Positions 28,414 to 36,265 of a DNA stretch of 64,000 nucleotides are shown here, piece by piece (the stretch's first letter is position 1; every line of letters begins with the position of its first letter). The position numbers were made by a program, and so were the translations under genes. The DNA is from CAZENU01 sp965222125 (GTDB lineage Bacteria > Chloroflexota > Dehalococcoidia > Lucifugimonadales > CAZENU01), in contig CBDCTC010000006.1 in NCBI GenBank assembly GCA_965222125.1, forward strand, positions 620,001 through 684,000, in the 5' to 3' direction. A model generated the notes under the pieces. It had not been told where the DNA came from, did not search any database, and was given only the letters and a program-made list of their open reading frames with translations.

Positions 28414-28983
28414 GTGACTCAGCCCACCCCGACCTACATCCTTGATGCCTGCTGCCTGCTCAATCTCTATGCAACAAGTCGTCTGCGCGAGATTGCCGTG
28501 GCGCTGCCTCATCGACTTGTGGTTGCGGACTATGTCCTCGAAAGAGAAGCTCTCTACGTCTGGCTACCCGATTCGACCGGCGGTTCAGAACACCGAATCC
28601 CTATCGACGTTTCCTCACTGGTTGACGAAGGATTGCTGACGGTAGTACACCTGGAACGTCCAGAGGAGGAGGCGCTCTTCGTAGACCTCGCTGCTTCTGT
28701 TGACGATGGCGAAGCGGTGACAGGAGCGTTAGCGCTTCTCCGCGGGTACCTCGTCGCCACAGACGACCGTAAGGCCCGCCGAGTGCTTTCAGAACGTAGT
28801 CAGGCGATGGGTTTGGTCTCAACGTTGGAATTGGTGAAATCGTGGTGGGAAGTCAGTTCAATTGCCGACTCTGAGTTGCGACATGCGATGGAGGCAATCC
28901 GTTCCGGAGCGAGCTACGTGCCTGGTGAACGTGACCCGCTCTATGAGTGGTGGAGGGAAATAATGTATGGCAGCGCACCATAG
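28414..28983 (+). CDS. PIN-like nuclease domain protein
   Basis: The 189-residue product starts at GTG 28414, fourteen bases after the XRE-ImmA/IrrE stop. It opens with a PIN-type first acidic motif (YILDACCLLNLYATSRL) and carries SVDDGEAVTGALALLRG and YLVATDDRKARRVL in the places of the second and third acidic motifs. This suggests an RNase of the toxin kind. PIN-like genes after XRE-ImmA/IrrE genes are a known toxin-antitoxin-like pairing. Here it would be the effector of the four-gene unit. Assignment to PIN rests on motif spacing only. Confidence 0.7.
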   Translation: MTQPTPTYILDACCLLNLYATSRLREIAVALPHRLVVADYVLEREALYVWLPDSTGGSEHRIPIDVSSLVDEGLLTVVHLERPEEEALFVDLAASVDDGEAVTGALALLRGYLVATDDRKARRVLSERSQAMGLVSTLELVKSWWEVSSIADSELRHAMEAIRSGASYVPGERDPLYEWWREIMYGSAP

Positions 28984-29221
28984 CTCGGCTCCAAGACGCA
29001 TCAAGTTCGCAAATAGAGCCGACAACAGGAAGCCCATCGGAGGAGGGTGCCGCGTTATGAATCTGTCTCGGAATGACGCCGTCGCACAATGCAATTGGTC
29101 AGCGTTGACGAGGTGGGAGGGTACGTTAGCCTGAGCGGATCGCTAGTCAGGGGTGCTGTAGGCTGCGCTTCTAACAATGTTACGTATCGACTTTTTAGAT
29201 AAACACTAGTAAACTGGTGCT
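28984..29221. other. Gene-free gap with a weak hairpin
   Basis: TCGGCTC (28985-28991) and GAGCCGA (29016-29022) could form a stem with a 24-base loop, a weak terminator for the upstream operon. The last 60 bases are AT-rich and probably hold the promoter of the restriction-modification locus, but no clear -35/-10 pair can be fixed. Confidence 0.4.
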
Positions 29222-29833
29222 ATGGTGCAGCGCATCGTCGATGTCGCGGACGTATTCCAAGGTCTCGGCCGTGCCGGACGCGGGGCCGGTTCACGACGCG
29301 GAGACTGGAAGTTGCGCATCGTCGAGAGCGGAGACCTGCGTGAGGACGGATGGTTGGACTCACACGATTTCCGGGAGGTGGGAGTCATTCGCAGTGTACG
29401 CACCGAACGGCACCTGCTGCGGCCCTTCGACGTGCTGGTGACGGCTCGCGCCGGTTCTGTCCAGGCGGCTCTGGTGCCTCCTGGCGTGTCGCGGACGGTG
29501 GCGGGCATCACAATTCTGGTGGTACGTGCGAGACAAGCTGAATCCGGCATGGGCCACTGGCTCTGGTACCTCTTGACTTCCTCCCATGGCCGAACGCAAC
29601 TTGCCAGGCGGTTGACGGTCAGCACCACGGTAACGACCCTGTCCGCAAGGAGTCTTGGCGAGATTGAGGTACCAGTGCCGCACGGTCGAGAACTCGACAG
29701 GATAACCAGGCTTGTTGAGGCGTCCGAGGAAGCATACTTCTCCACGCTGGAGGCCGCCCGGCTGCGCCGCGAGACTCTTCGGGATTCGGTGATCCAGGAC
29801 GTGGGACGTAGGGCTGAATCGATAACCCTGTAG
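29222..29833 (+). CDS. hsdS: Half-length HsdS (single target-recognition domain)
   Basis: The 203-residue protein has one target-recognition domain and a C-terminal conserved helix (LDRITRLVEASEEAYFSTLE). LSARSLGEIEVPVP matches the usual end of a TRD. Type I specificity subunits normally carry two TRDs and are about 400 residues long. A half-size subunit can work as a homodimer, or it may be a remnant or alternative donor domain. It sits 16 bases upstream of hsdM, unlike the full hsdS at 31967. Confidence 0.75.
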   Translation: MVQRIVDVADVFQGLGRAGRGAGSRRGDWKLRIVESGDLREDGWLDSHDFREVGVIRSVRTERHLLRPFDVLVTARAGSVQAALVPPGVSRTVAGITILVVRARQAESGMGHWLWYLLTSSHGRTQLARRLTVSTTVTTLSARSLGEIEVPVPHGRELDRITRLVEASEEAYFSTLEAARLRRETLRDSVIQDVGRRAESITL

Positions 29834-29848
29834 AGAGGATAATCCGTT

Positions 29849-31375
29849 TTGACACTCACTAAACAGGAGCTTGAGTCCAAGCTGTGGCAGGCCGCCGATA
29901 TCCTGCGCGGGCAGATCGACTCCGCTGACTACAAGAACTACATCTTCTCCATCCTCTTTCTGAAGCGTCTCTCCGACCGGTTCGATGAGGAGGTGGAGAA
30001 CGCGGTGGAGTCGGGCGTTGCACGCGAAGTTGTGCTCACCGACCAGGACGAACACGAATTCTTCGTCCCTGAGTCCGCCCGCTGGTCCTCCCTATCAGGA
30101 GCCACTATGAGCTTGGGAGAGGCGCTGAATGTGGCCAGTCATGCAATTGAAGAGACCAACCCCAGGCTGGACGGCGTGCTGGCCCCCAACAACTGGAACG
30201 ACGAGTCGAAGCTGGGCAGTCCAGCCAACCGGGAGCGCATCATCCGCAGCCTGTTGAACCACTTCGGAGACCTTGACCTGAGCGACGAGAACCTGCGCAG
30301 GGACTCGGCTGGCGGCGGGGACGTGCTGGGCGACGCCTACGAGTACCTCATCAACAGGTTCGCCGACGACGCCGGCAAGAAGGGCGGGGAATTCTACACG
30401 CCCCGCTCGGTGGTGCGGCTCATCGTCGAGTTGCTTCAGCCCGGCGAGGGGATGCGCATCTGCGATCCGACGGCCGGTTCCGGCGGGATGCTCATTTACG
30501 CAGCCCAGTATGTACGCGAGCAGGGTGGAGATTATCGCAATCTTGCGCTTCACGGCCAGGAGCGGAACCTGGGAACGCTGGCCATCGGCAAGCTCAACCT
30601 GCTCCTCCACGGCCTGCGGGCCGGGCGACTGGAGGCTGGGGACGTGATAGCCGAGCCGGGCCTCGTGGACTCGTCGGGACGGCTGTTGTCCTACGACCGG
30701 GTCATAGCCAATCCGCCCTTCAGCCTGAAGAACTGGGGGCACGACTTTGCACCCAACGACCCGCATCACCGCTTCGACCGCTACGGAGCAACGCCGCCCA
30801 GAACCAGGGGCGACCTCGCCTTCCTGCTGCACATGCTGGGAGTGACCAACGCCCAGGGCATGGTGGGCGTGGTGATGCCCCACGGAATCCTGTTCAGAGG
30901 CGGAGCCGAGGGGAAGATACGCCGTGGCATCGTTGAGGCCGACCTCTTTGAGGCGGTCATTGGCCTGGCCCCCAACCTCTTCTTCGGGGCCAGCATTCCC
31001 GTCGCCATCTGCGTGCTGAACAAGGCCAAGCCAGTAGAGAGGCGGGGGAAGGTTCTGTTTGTGGACGCGGCCCAGGAGGGCTACTTCCGTCCCGGGAAGG
31101 CCCAGAACTACATCGACCCGGAGCACATCGGCAAGATCGTCTCGGTGGTCAAGGACTTTGAGGACGTGGAGCGGTTCGCCCATGTCGCGGACCTTGAGGA
31201 GATACAAGGCAACGACTTCAACCTGAACATCAGCCGCTACGTGGACACCACGGAGCCGGTGGAGGTGATGCCGGTAGAGGAGGCGCTGGCGCAACTGCGA
31301 GAGGCGGAGCGGCGACGGGATGAGGCGGTGGCCAGGATGGACGAGCTGCTGGCGGAGATGGGCTATGCCCGGTAG
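29849..31375 (+). CDS. hsdM: Type I restriction-modification methyltransferase subunit
   Basis: HsdM methylates adenine N6 at the site chosen by HsdS. The 508-residue protein has the N-terminal helical domain (ESKLWQAADILRGQID), SAM motif I as DPTAGSGGML after GGEFYTPRSVV, and the catalytic NPPF in VIANPPFSLKNWG. The length and architecture are standard. The ribosome site GAGAGGA precedes the TTG start at 29849. It is the second gene of the locus. Confidence 0.96.
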   Translation: MTLTKQELESKLWQAADILRGQIDSADYKNYIFSILFLKRLSDRFDEEVENAVESGVAREVVLTDQDEHEFFVPESARWSSLSGATMSLGEALNVASHAIEETNPRLDGVLAPNNWNDESKLGSPANRERIIRSLLNHFGDLDLSDENLRRDSAGGGDVLGDAYEYLINRFADDAGKKGGEFYTPRSVVRLIVELLQPGEGMRICDPTAGSGGMLIYAAQYVREQGGDYRNLALHGQERNLGTLAIGKLNLLLHGLRAGRLEAGDVIAEPGLVDSSGRLLSYDRVIANPPFSLKNWGHDFAPNDPHHRFDRYGATPPRTRGDLAFLLHMLGVTNAQGMVGVVMPHGILFRGGAEGKIRRGIVEADLFEAVIGLAPNLFFGASIPVAICVLNKAKPVERRGKVLFVDAAQEGYFRPGKAQNYIDPEHIGKIVSVVKDFEDVERFAHVADLEEIQGNDFNLNISRYVDTTEPVEVMPVEEALAQLREAERRRDEAVARMDELLAEMGYAR

Positions 31376-31390
31376 GACGGCGGTCGAACG

Positions 31391-31627
31391 ATGCCGGTGA
31401 TACTGCGGGAGGGACCATACCGCTTCTTCTTCTACGCGAGCGACAGGGGAGAGCCTCCCCACATTCACGTTGAACGTGATAACCGCATCGCCAAGTTTTG
31501 GTTGGAGCCGGTCAGGCTTCAACAAGCAGGTGGATTGAGGCGCCATGAGATACGCTGGATCGAGAGAATAGTTGAGGAGAACCAGATTTCGTTCTTGGAG
31601 GCTTGGAATGAACGTTTCAACCCTTAA
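31391..31627 (+). CDS. DUF4160 protein
   Basis: The 78-residue product shows the DUF4160 pattern: ILREGPYRFFFYASDRGEPPHIHVER, written here across residues 4-29, with conserved His and Pro. DUF4160 genes are nearly always followed by DUF2442, as here, and the pair is considered toxin-antitoxin-like. It lies 15 bases after hsdM, so it is embedded in the restriction locus. Its reaction is unknown. Confidence 0.85.
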   Translation: MPVILREGPYRFFFYASDRGEPPHIHVERDNRIAKFWLEPVRLQQAGGLRRHEIRWIERIVEENQISFLEAWNERFNP

Positions 31628-31967
31628 GGTAAGTGTTCCGGAGGCCATGACCATCGAGGTGACCGACGATACCTTGACCGCCGAACTTTCCGACGGCCGG
31701 ACCGTGTCGGCGCCGCTGTCCTGGTATCCCAGGCTCATTCACGCCACCCCGGAGGAGCGCAAGAACTGGCGGCTGATCGGTGCTGGAGAGGGTATCCACT
31801 GGCCCGACCTGGATGAAGACATCAGCGTGGAGATGCTGCTGGGCGGCTGGCCTTCGGGAGAAAGCCAGAACTCTTTCAAACGCTGGCTGGAAGCAAAGCG
31901 GGCAGGACTTCCGGTGACCATCCATGAGATACGCCCCGCCACGAACGAAGAGACTGAATACGACTGA
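31608..31967 (+). CDS. DUF2442 protein
   Basis: I start at ATG 31608, overlapping the DUF4160 stop by 20 bases. The 119-residue product has the DUF2442 features VTDDTLTAELSDGRTVSAPL and NWRLIGAGEGIHWPDLDEDI. A C-terminal segment (NSFKRWLEAKRAG) is longer than in minimal members. As the partner of DUF4160 it is the likely antitoxin. Its stop overlaps the hsdS start by one base. Confidence 0.85.
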   Translation: MNVSTLKVSVPEAMTIEVTDDTLTAELSDGRTVSAPLSWYPRLIHATPEERKNWRLIGAGEGIHWPDLDEDISVEMLLGGWPSGESQNSFKRWLEAKRAGLPVTIHEIRPATNEETEYD

Positions 31968-33181
31968 TGAGACGCTCAGATGAAAATGGAAGTATCCCCG
32001 AAGGATGGCGCATGGTGCGGCTGGGGGATGTACTGAAGCTTGAGTACGGTATTTCTCTGCCGGAGCGCGACCGGGTAGATGGGCATGTTCCAGTCCTTGG
32101 CTCGGCTGGTCTAGTAGGCTTTCATAGCCAAGCCACGACCAAAGGCCCAGGAATCGTAATTGGCCGCAAAGGAAGCATCGGCATGGTTACATGGGTATCC
32201 GACGACTTTGTGCCCATTGACACAACATACTTCGCCGGAGCCATTAATGGGCAAGCCGACCTGCATTGGCTTTACCACCTGTTAACTCACGAGGACCTGT
32301 CCAAACTGAACAGAGCGACAGGCGTACCGGGTCTAAACCGCGCCGACGTATACGCACTCAAGAGGGTCCTCCCACCCCTACCAGAGCAGAAGACCATTGC
32401 CGCCGTCCTGGATTCCATTGATGAGGCAATCGACAGCGCCGACGCGGTCATCGCCGCCACGGAGCGCCTGCGCGACGCCCTGCTCCACGAGCTGCTCACT
32501 CGCGGGATGCCGGGTTGGCATTCGGAGTGGAAGGACGCGCCGGGCTTGGGGACCATCCCGGCAGACTGGGAGGTGGTGCGGCTGGGGGACAAGATTGAGG
32601 ATGGACCCACGAACGGCATTTATAAGCCAGACTCAGAGTATGGAAGTGGCGTCAGTTTGATCCGAATTGACAACTTCGATTTCGGTGAATTCGTGAGGTT
32701 CGGGGATTTCCAGCGCATAAGGGCCACTGAGGAAGAAATACACCGCTACGAGGTCAAACAAGGAGACGTAGTCATTAACAGGGTCAACAGCCTTAGCCAC
32801 ATCGGGAAGTCGGTTCTGATTCCTGAGATCAATGAGCCTACACTGTTCGAGTCCAATATGATGAAAATCAGGTTCGACAGAGGAATAGATCCCAGGTTTG
32901 GAGCAGACGTGCTGTTATCAGGTAACACAAGACACTATTTCAAGACGAGAGCCAAAAAGGCAGTCCAACAGGCAAGTATCAACCAACTGGATGTCAGTGA
33001 ACTACCTGTACCTCTCCCACTCCTTGCAGAACAGCGGGCCATCGCCGCGGTGCTGGAGGGAGTAGGCGATGCCATCGAGCGGGGGCACGAGGAGCGGGAC
33101 GGGTTGCAATCGCTGAAAGCGTCCGCGGCAGATGCGTTGCTGTCGGGTCGGGTGCGGGTAAATGAGAGGAATGTGTACTGA
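31967..33181 (+). CDS. hsdS: Type I restriction-modification specificity subunit, two TRDs
   Basis: The 404-residue protein has two target-recognition domains, each followed by a conserved helix. The first repeat ends at LPPLPEQKTIAAVLDSIDEA, the second at PLPLLAEQRAIAAVLEGVGDA. Each TRD begins after a WRMVRLGD / WEVVRLGD motif, so the internal duplication is clear. The second TRD is distinctly AT-richer than the flanks, which suggests recent TRD exchange. It follows DUF2442 and precedes the TIR gene. Confidence 0.95.
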   Translation: MRRSDENGSIPEGWRMVRLGDVLKLEYGISLPERDRVDGHVPVLGSAGLVGFHSQATTKGPGIVIGRKGSIGMVTWVSDDFVPIDTTYFAGAINGQADLHWLYHLLTHEDLSKLNRATGVPGLNRADVYALKRVLPPLPEQKTIAAVLDSIDEAIDSADAVIAATERLRDALLHELLTRGMPGWHSEWKDAPGLGTIPADWEVVRLGDKIEDGPTNGIYKPDSEYGSGVSLIRIDNFDFGEFVRFGDFQRIRATEEEIHRYEVKQGDVVINRVNSLSHIGKSVLIPEINEPTLFESNMMKIRFDRGIDPRFGADVLLSGNTRHYFKTRAKKAVQQASINQLDVSELPVPLPLLAEQRAIAAVLEGVGDAIERGHEERDGLQSLKASAADALLSGRVRVNERNVY

Positions 33182-34088
33182 AGTGTACTATCTCGTTCAG
33201 ATTAGCGCCAAATCGGGAAAAGGCTATGGGGCTACGGCTGTAAACCTAGAACTTGATGACCTTGAGCATCAAGTTGTGGATCCCTACAAGCAAGGAAGAG
33301 TTATCACGGTGGATGGAACAAGCATCCAACCTCGTGACATCGGCAAAATCAAGATATTCGCAAAAGAGGACAAATACGATGAATTTGACCCTCTTATAGG
33401 CTATGTGCATAAGGGACACGGGAAGGACGTGACAAACGATTTCATCACTGGACCCCCTGATTCCGAACTTACACCTCAGACAACAGACGGAATGCGGCCC
33501 CTTGCGGATACACGAACCGTGTTCGTCGTTCACGGACGGAATCTTGTAGCACGTGATGCACTTTTTGAGTTTCTGCGCTCGATTGATCTCCATCCGCTGG
33601 AATGGTCAGAAGCCGTAAGTTCCACTGGCAAGGCATCACCGTATATCGGAGAAATCCTTGATGCTACATTCTCGCGAGCTCATGCTATTGTAGTCCTCTT
33701 CACACCAGACGATGAAGCTTGGCTCAAAGAGTCATTGAAGCGTCCGGACGATCCTCCCTATGAGGCTAAACTATCCGGTCAGGCTAGGCCCAACGTTTTG
33801 TTTGAGGCTGGCATGGCCATGGGGCGAAACCCTAAACGGACTGTCCTAGTAGAGCTTGGCGCCTTGAGGCCCTTCACCGACGTAGCAGGGATCCATGTTA
33901 TAAGACTCGATAACACCTCTCAAAGGCGTCAGGAGTTGGCACAACGCTTACAGACAGCAGGTTGCCCTGTAAGACTGACAGGAACGGATTGGCACACGGC
34001 GGGCGATTTTGAAGGTGCAGTTGCCGAAGAGAACGACAATCTTGATTCCCTCGTAAAAACCCGTTTTGAGGAAGTTCCAACGATTTAG
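33162..34088 (+). CDS. CAP12/PycTIR-like TIR-domain protein
   Basis: The C-terminal half (residues about 118-255) matches the TIR-like fold of CD-NTase-associated protein 12 and Pycsar TIR effectors: TVFVVHGRNLVARDALF, PLEWSEAVSSTG, and RPNVLFEAGMAMG with the likely catalytic Glu (about 215). Such domains degrade NAD+. The first 110 residues form another small domain (EVYYLVQISAKSGKGYGAT) that is not the STING or SAVED type I would expect, and no cyclase is nearby. ATG 33162 overlaps hsdS; ATG 33171 or GTG 33183 are alternative starts. The gene is low-GC, a sign of separate origin. Confidence 0.75.
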   Translation: MRGMCTEVYYLVQISAKSGKGYGATAVNLELDDLEHQVVDPYKQGRVITVDGTSIQPRDIGKIKIFAKEDKYDEFDPLIGYVHKGHGKDVTNDFITGPPDSELTPQTTDGMRPLADTRTVFVVHGRNLVARDALFEFLRSIDLHPLEWSEAVSSTGKASPYIGEILDATFSRAHAIVVLFTPDDEAWLKESLKRPDDPPYEAKLSGQARPNVLFEAGMAMGRNPKRTVLVELGALRPFTDVAGIHVIRLDNTSQRRQELAQRLQTAGCPVRLTGTDWHTAGDFEGAVAEENDNLDSLVKTRFEEVPTI

Positions 34089-34093
34089 CACAC

Positions 34094-34564
34094 TTGAGCG
34101 CTACAGTATGTTGGGCTAGTATACAGAACAGAGACTGTATATGGTACCCAGGCGTGGGTACGGTTGTTCTAATTAGGCCTGCACAGACTTTTTACGAGAG
34201 AACCAATCTTGGTCATCTGGTTGAACAGCCTCCCGAATTGCCGGCTACCCCTCCGATTTCCCATGACGCCAAGGAGTTGTTGCTGGATGCAGCACGGAGC
34301 GAAGATGACACGATTATGGCCTACAAAGTGATGGTCGGCCTGGGAATTCGGACGAGAAACAGGGTCTTTGTGGAACCGGGTGATCGAAGGTCAGAGGCCC
34401 GCTGGAAGCGCGCCCTAGAAGAACTTGAACAAAATGGCCTTGTCGAGGCACTCAGTTACAAGAGGGAGGCGTTTCAACTCACTCATGCTGGGTTCGCGAT
34501 GGCAGACATCCTCAATGAGAACCAGAAGGGAGTCGAAAAGGGAGTCGAAACAGAATCCCCATGA
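34094..34564 (+). CDS. Winged-helix protein, possible remnant of a larger effector
   Basis: The 156-residue frame starts from a TTG with no clear ribosome site. Only the second half looks real: ISHDAKELLLDAARSEDDT, then DRRSEARWKRALEELEQNGL and AFQLTHAGFAMADIL, a winged-helix pattern found at the C-terminus of various defence effectors. The first 50 residues could be out of frame or decayed. Its stop codon overlaps the ATG of the first hsdR-like fragment (34561). Confidence 0.5.
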   Translation: MSATVCWASIQNRDCIWYPGVGTVVLIRPAQTFYERTNLGHLVEQPPELPATPPISHDAKELLLDAARSEDDTIMAYKVMVGLGIRTRNRVFVEPGDRRSEARWKRALEELEQNGLVEALSYKREAFQLTHAGFAMADILNENQKGVEKGVETESP

Positions 34565-34609
34565 CTTCCTACCCCGCCAAGCTGAACGAGCACAACCACG
34601 CGAGGAGCC
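34561..34609 (+). repeat. hsdR 5'-end fragment, copy A
   Basis: This stretch matches the first 50 bases of hsdR (36262-36311) with a few changes, reading MTSYPAKLNEHNHA against MTTPAKLNEFNHA. Its ATG overlaps the TGA of the winged-helix gene. The frame continues into mntA, so it could add a short N-terminal extension to that protein. Confidence 0.8.
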
Positions 34610-34611
34610 TA

Positions 34612-34902
34612 ATGACCAGACAAGAAGTCCTTGAACTGCTGCGGACGCACAAGCCAACGCTGGCCCGGCGCTTTGGCGTAACCGAGTTCGCCCTGTTCGG
34701 CTCCTTCGCCCGCGACGAGGCCGCCGATGGGAGCGACATTGACATCCTAGTCCGATTCGATGGGCCAGCGACATCAAGGGCGTATTTTGGCGTGCAGTTC
34801 TACATCGAAGACCTTCTGGGCCGGCACGTAGACCTGGTAACCGACAAGGCACTGCGTTCCAAGTTTCGTCCCTACGTGGAGCGGGAGGCCGTGAATGTCT
34901 GA
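34612..34902 (+). CDS. mntA: MntA-like nucleotidyltransferase (antitoxin)
   Basis: Starting at ATG 34612 (GAGGAGC just upstream) the product is 96 residues. It has the minimal nucleotidyltransferase signature ALFGSFARDEAADGSDIDIL with the GS and DxD residues. MntA proteins AMPylate the HEPN toxin HepT on a tyrosine to neutralise it. The hepT gene follows with an 8-base overlap, as is usual. Confidence 0.9.
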   Translation: MTRQEVLELLRTHKPTLARRFGVTEFALFGSFARDEAADGSDIDILVRFDGPATSRAYFGVQFYIEDLLGRHVDLVTDKALRSKFRPYVEREAVNV

Positions 34903-35266
34903 CGCCCGCGAGCTAACCCGGAACTGGCACCTGTATGTCGAGGACATGATCGAGTTCGGAGAACGGATACTGTCCTACGCGGCCGGACTGGACCAGGATG
35001 CATTCGTCGCAGACAGACGGACTTACGACGCCGTTCTGCGGAACATCGAACTGATCGGCGAGTCGGCGACGCATGTCCCCGACGACATACGCGCGTCGCA
35101 CCCAGAGATTGAGTGGCGAAGCATCATCGGAGCGCGCAATCGCGTTGCCCACGCCTACCTCGGCATAGACGACGACGTTGTGTGGGACATCGTTCAAACT
35201 GCTATCCCGGACCTGCTGCCAAAGCTGCGGTGCTTGCTGGGGTCGTCCGGAGAGCATCTGCGATGA
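34895..35266 (+). CDS. hepT: HepT-like HEPN/DUF86 toxin
   Basis: The 123-residue protein is a DUF86 HEPN RNase. The catalytic motif RxxxxH is present as RNRVAHAY, with the tyrosine that MntA modifies two residues on. VLRNIELIGESATH precedes it as in the family. It pairs with mntA. Its stop overlaps the ATG of the second hsdR fragment. Confidence 0.92.
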   Translation: MSDARELTRNWHLYVEDMIEFGERILSYAAGLDQDAFVADRRTYDAVLRNIELIGESATHVPDDIRASHPEIEWRSIIGARNRVAHAYLGIDDDVVWDIVQTAIPDLLPKLRCLLGSSGEHLR

Positions 35267-35447
35267 CCCCCCAGCCAAGCTGAACGAGTTCAACCACGCC
35301 GAGGACCCGGCGCGCCGATTGCTGGAGCGGCTGGGATGGAGCTACGTGCACCGCGACCCGCTGGCGGAGGAGCGCGGCGACGAGCGGGAGGTGCTGCTGA
35401 CGGGTCGGGGGCGGATGGGGGAAGCTGTTCAGAATGGGATTCAATAG
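35263..35447 (+). pseudogene. hsdR 5'-end fragment, copy B
   Basis: From 35263 to about 35403 this repeats the start of hsdR, with roughly 13 differences over 130 bases by eye against 36272-36402. It encodes PAKLNEFNHAEDPARRLLER and LGWSYVHRDPLAEERGDERE, then diverges and stops at 35447. Its own ATG is out of frame because of a short deletion (ATGACCCCC-CAG against ATGACAACCCCCGCC). It is a dead duplicate lying between hepT and the 35468 gene. Confidence 0.85.
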
Positions 35448-35467
35448 AATAGAGGAGTACCTTTCTC

Positions 35468-36265
35468 ATGCCAACTTATATCTTTAACGGCAAGGTGCTT
35501 CCAGAACGTGCATCTGTAACAATTGGACCCATTGAACCAGTAACGGTTGTGGTTCCAGATATCCCCCTTAGGTTTCAAGCCATCATTACAATATGTGCAT
35601 CTCAAATTTTGATTACAGTAAACAATGATAACTCAATCAACGATTTGGAGACACTACGTAATTGTGTAGAAGCTATTGTGCGCAATATTGTCGACGCCTA
35701 TGGGTACATTGAGGGTCGAGGATACGACGTAGAAATAGCGTCGGTCATTGATTCCGTTGGTGGGGACTGGATGGTATTCCCAATCGCGATAAGGCAGAGT
35801 CACGAGTCGAAGTCGGACCGTCCGGTCACATTCCCCGACCTTTATAGGCTGCTCAGGCATTCTGGTCAGCGTGATGACGATGTAGTGGCCTTTAAGTTAA
35901 ACCAACTTCGCCGTGCGTTAGCAGATCTACGGGAAGCCATTCGTTCACCTGCTGACACTGACCTATTCTGCTACAGGGCAATTGAGTGCATCAGGCAATG
36001 CTACCTTGACTCTAATGAAAAAGATAACGACTCTGAGCGTAAGCGTTCTTGGGAACGAATGCGGAAAGAACTGCGGATTTGCAGGTCTTGGTTTTCTACT
36101 CTTGAGAATGCGAGCGTGGTACAACGACATGGTGGGTTGATGGGTAGGACAGCCAATGAAAGAGTTGAGGCCATGCTTCGTGCTTGGCGGGTAGTTGACA
36201 GATTCATCATGTCTGCCAAGGACAGTTTTCGGCCATTGCCCGAATCTGAAAAGATGCTCGAATGA
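35468..36265 (+). CDS. Unknown protein inserted before hsdR
   Basis: The 265-residue product is not recognised. It has a beta-rich N-terminal part (YIFNGKVLPERASVTIGPIE) and a helical C-terminal part with RALADLREAIRSPADTDLF and RSWERMRKELRICRSWF. There is no signal peptide or membrane segment. Codon use and GC are lower than in hsdR and mntA, indicating transfer from another source. Its TGA overlaps the intact hsdR ATG (ATGA), the same junction type as at the two fragments. A defence or regulatory role is only inferred from location. Confidence 0.7.
   Translation: MPTYIFNGKVLPERASVTIGPIEPVTVVVPDIPLRFQAIITICASQILITVNNDNSINDLETLRNCVEAIVRNIVDAYGYIEGRGYDVEIASVIDSVGGDWMVFPIAIRQSHESKSDRPVTFPDLYRLLRHSGQRDDDVVAFKLNQLRRALADLREAIRSPADTDLFCYRAIECIRQCYLDSNEKDNDSERKRSWERMRKELRICRSWFSTLENASVVQRHGGLMGRTANERVEAMLRAWRVVDRFIMSAKDSFRPLPESEKMLE

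Noticed and set aside
30095..31738. 547-residue frame opposite hsdM
   Set aside because: Runs antisense through hsdM, DUF4160 and DUF2442, all of which have clear families.
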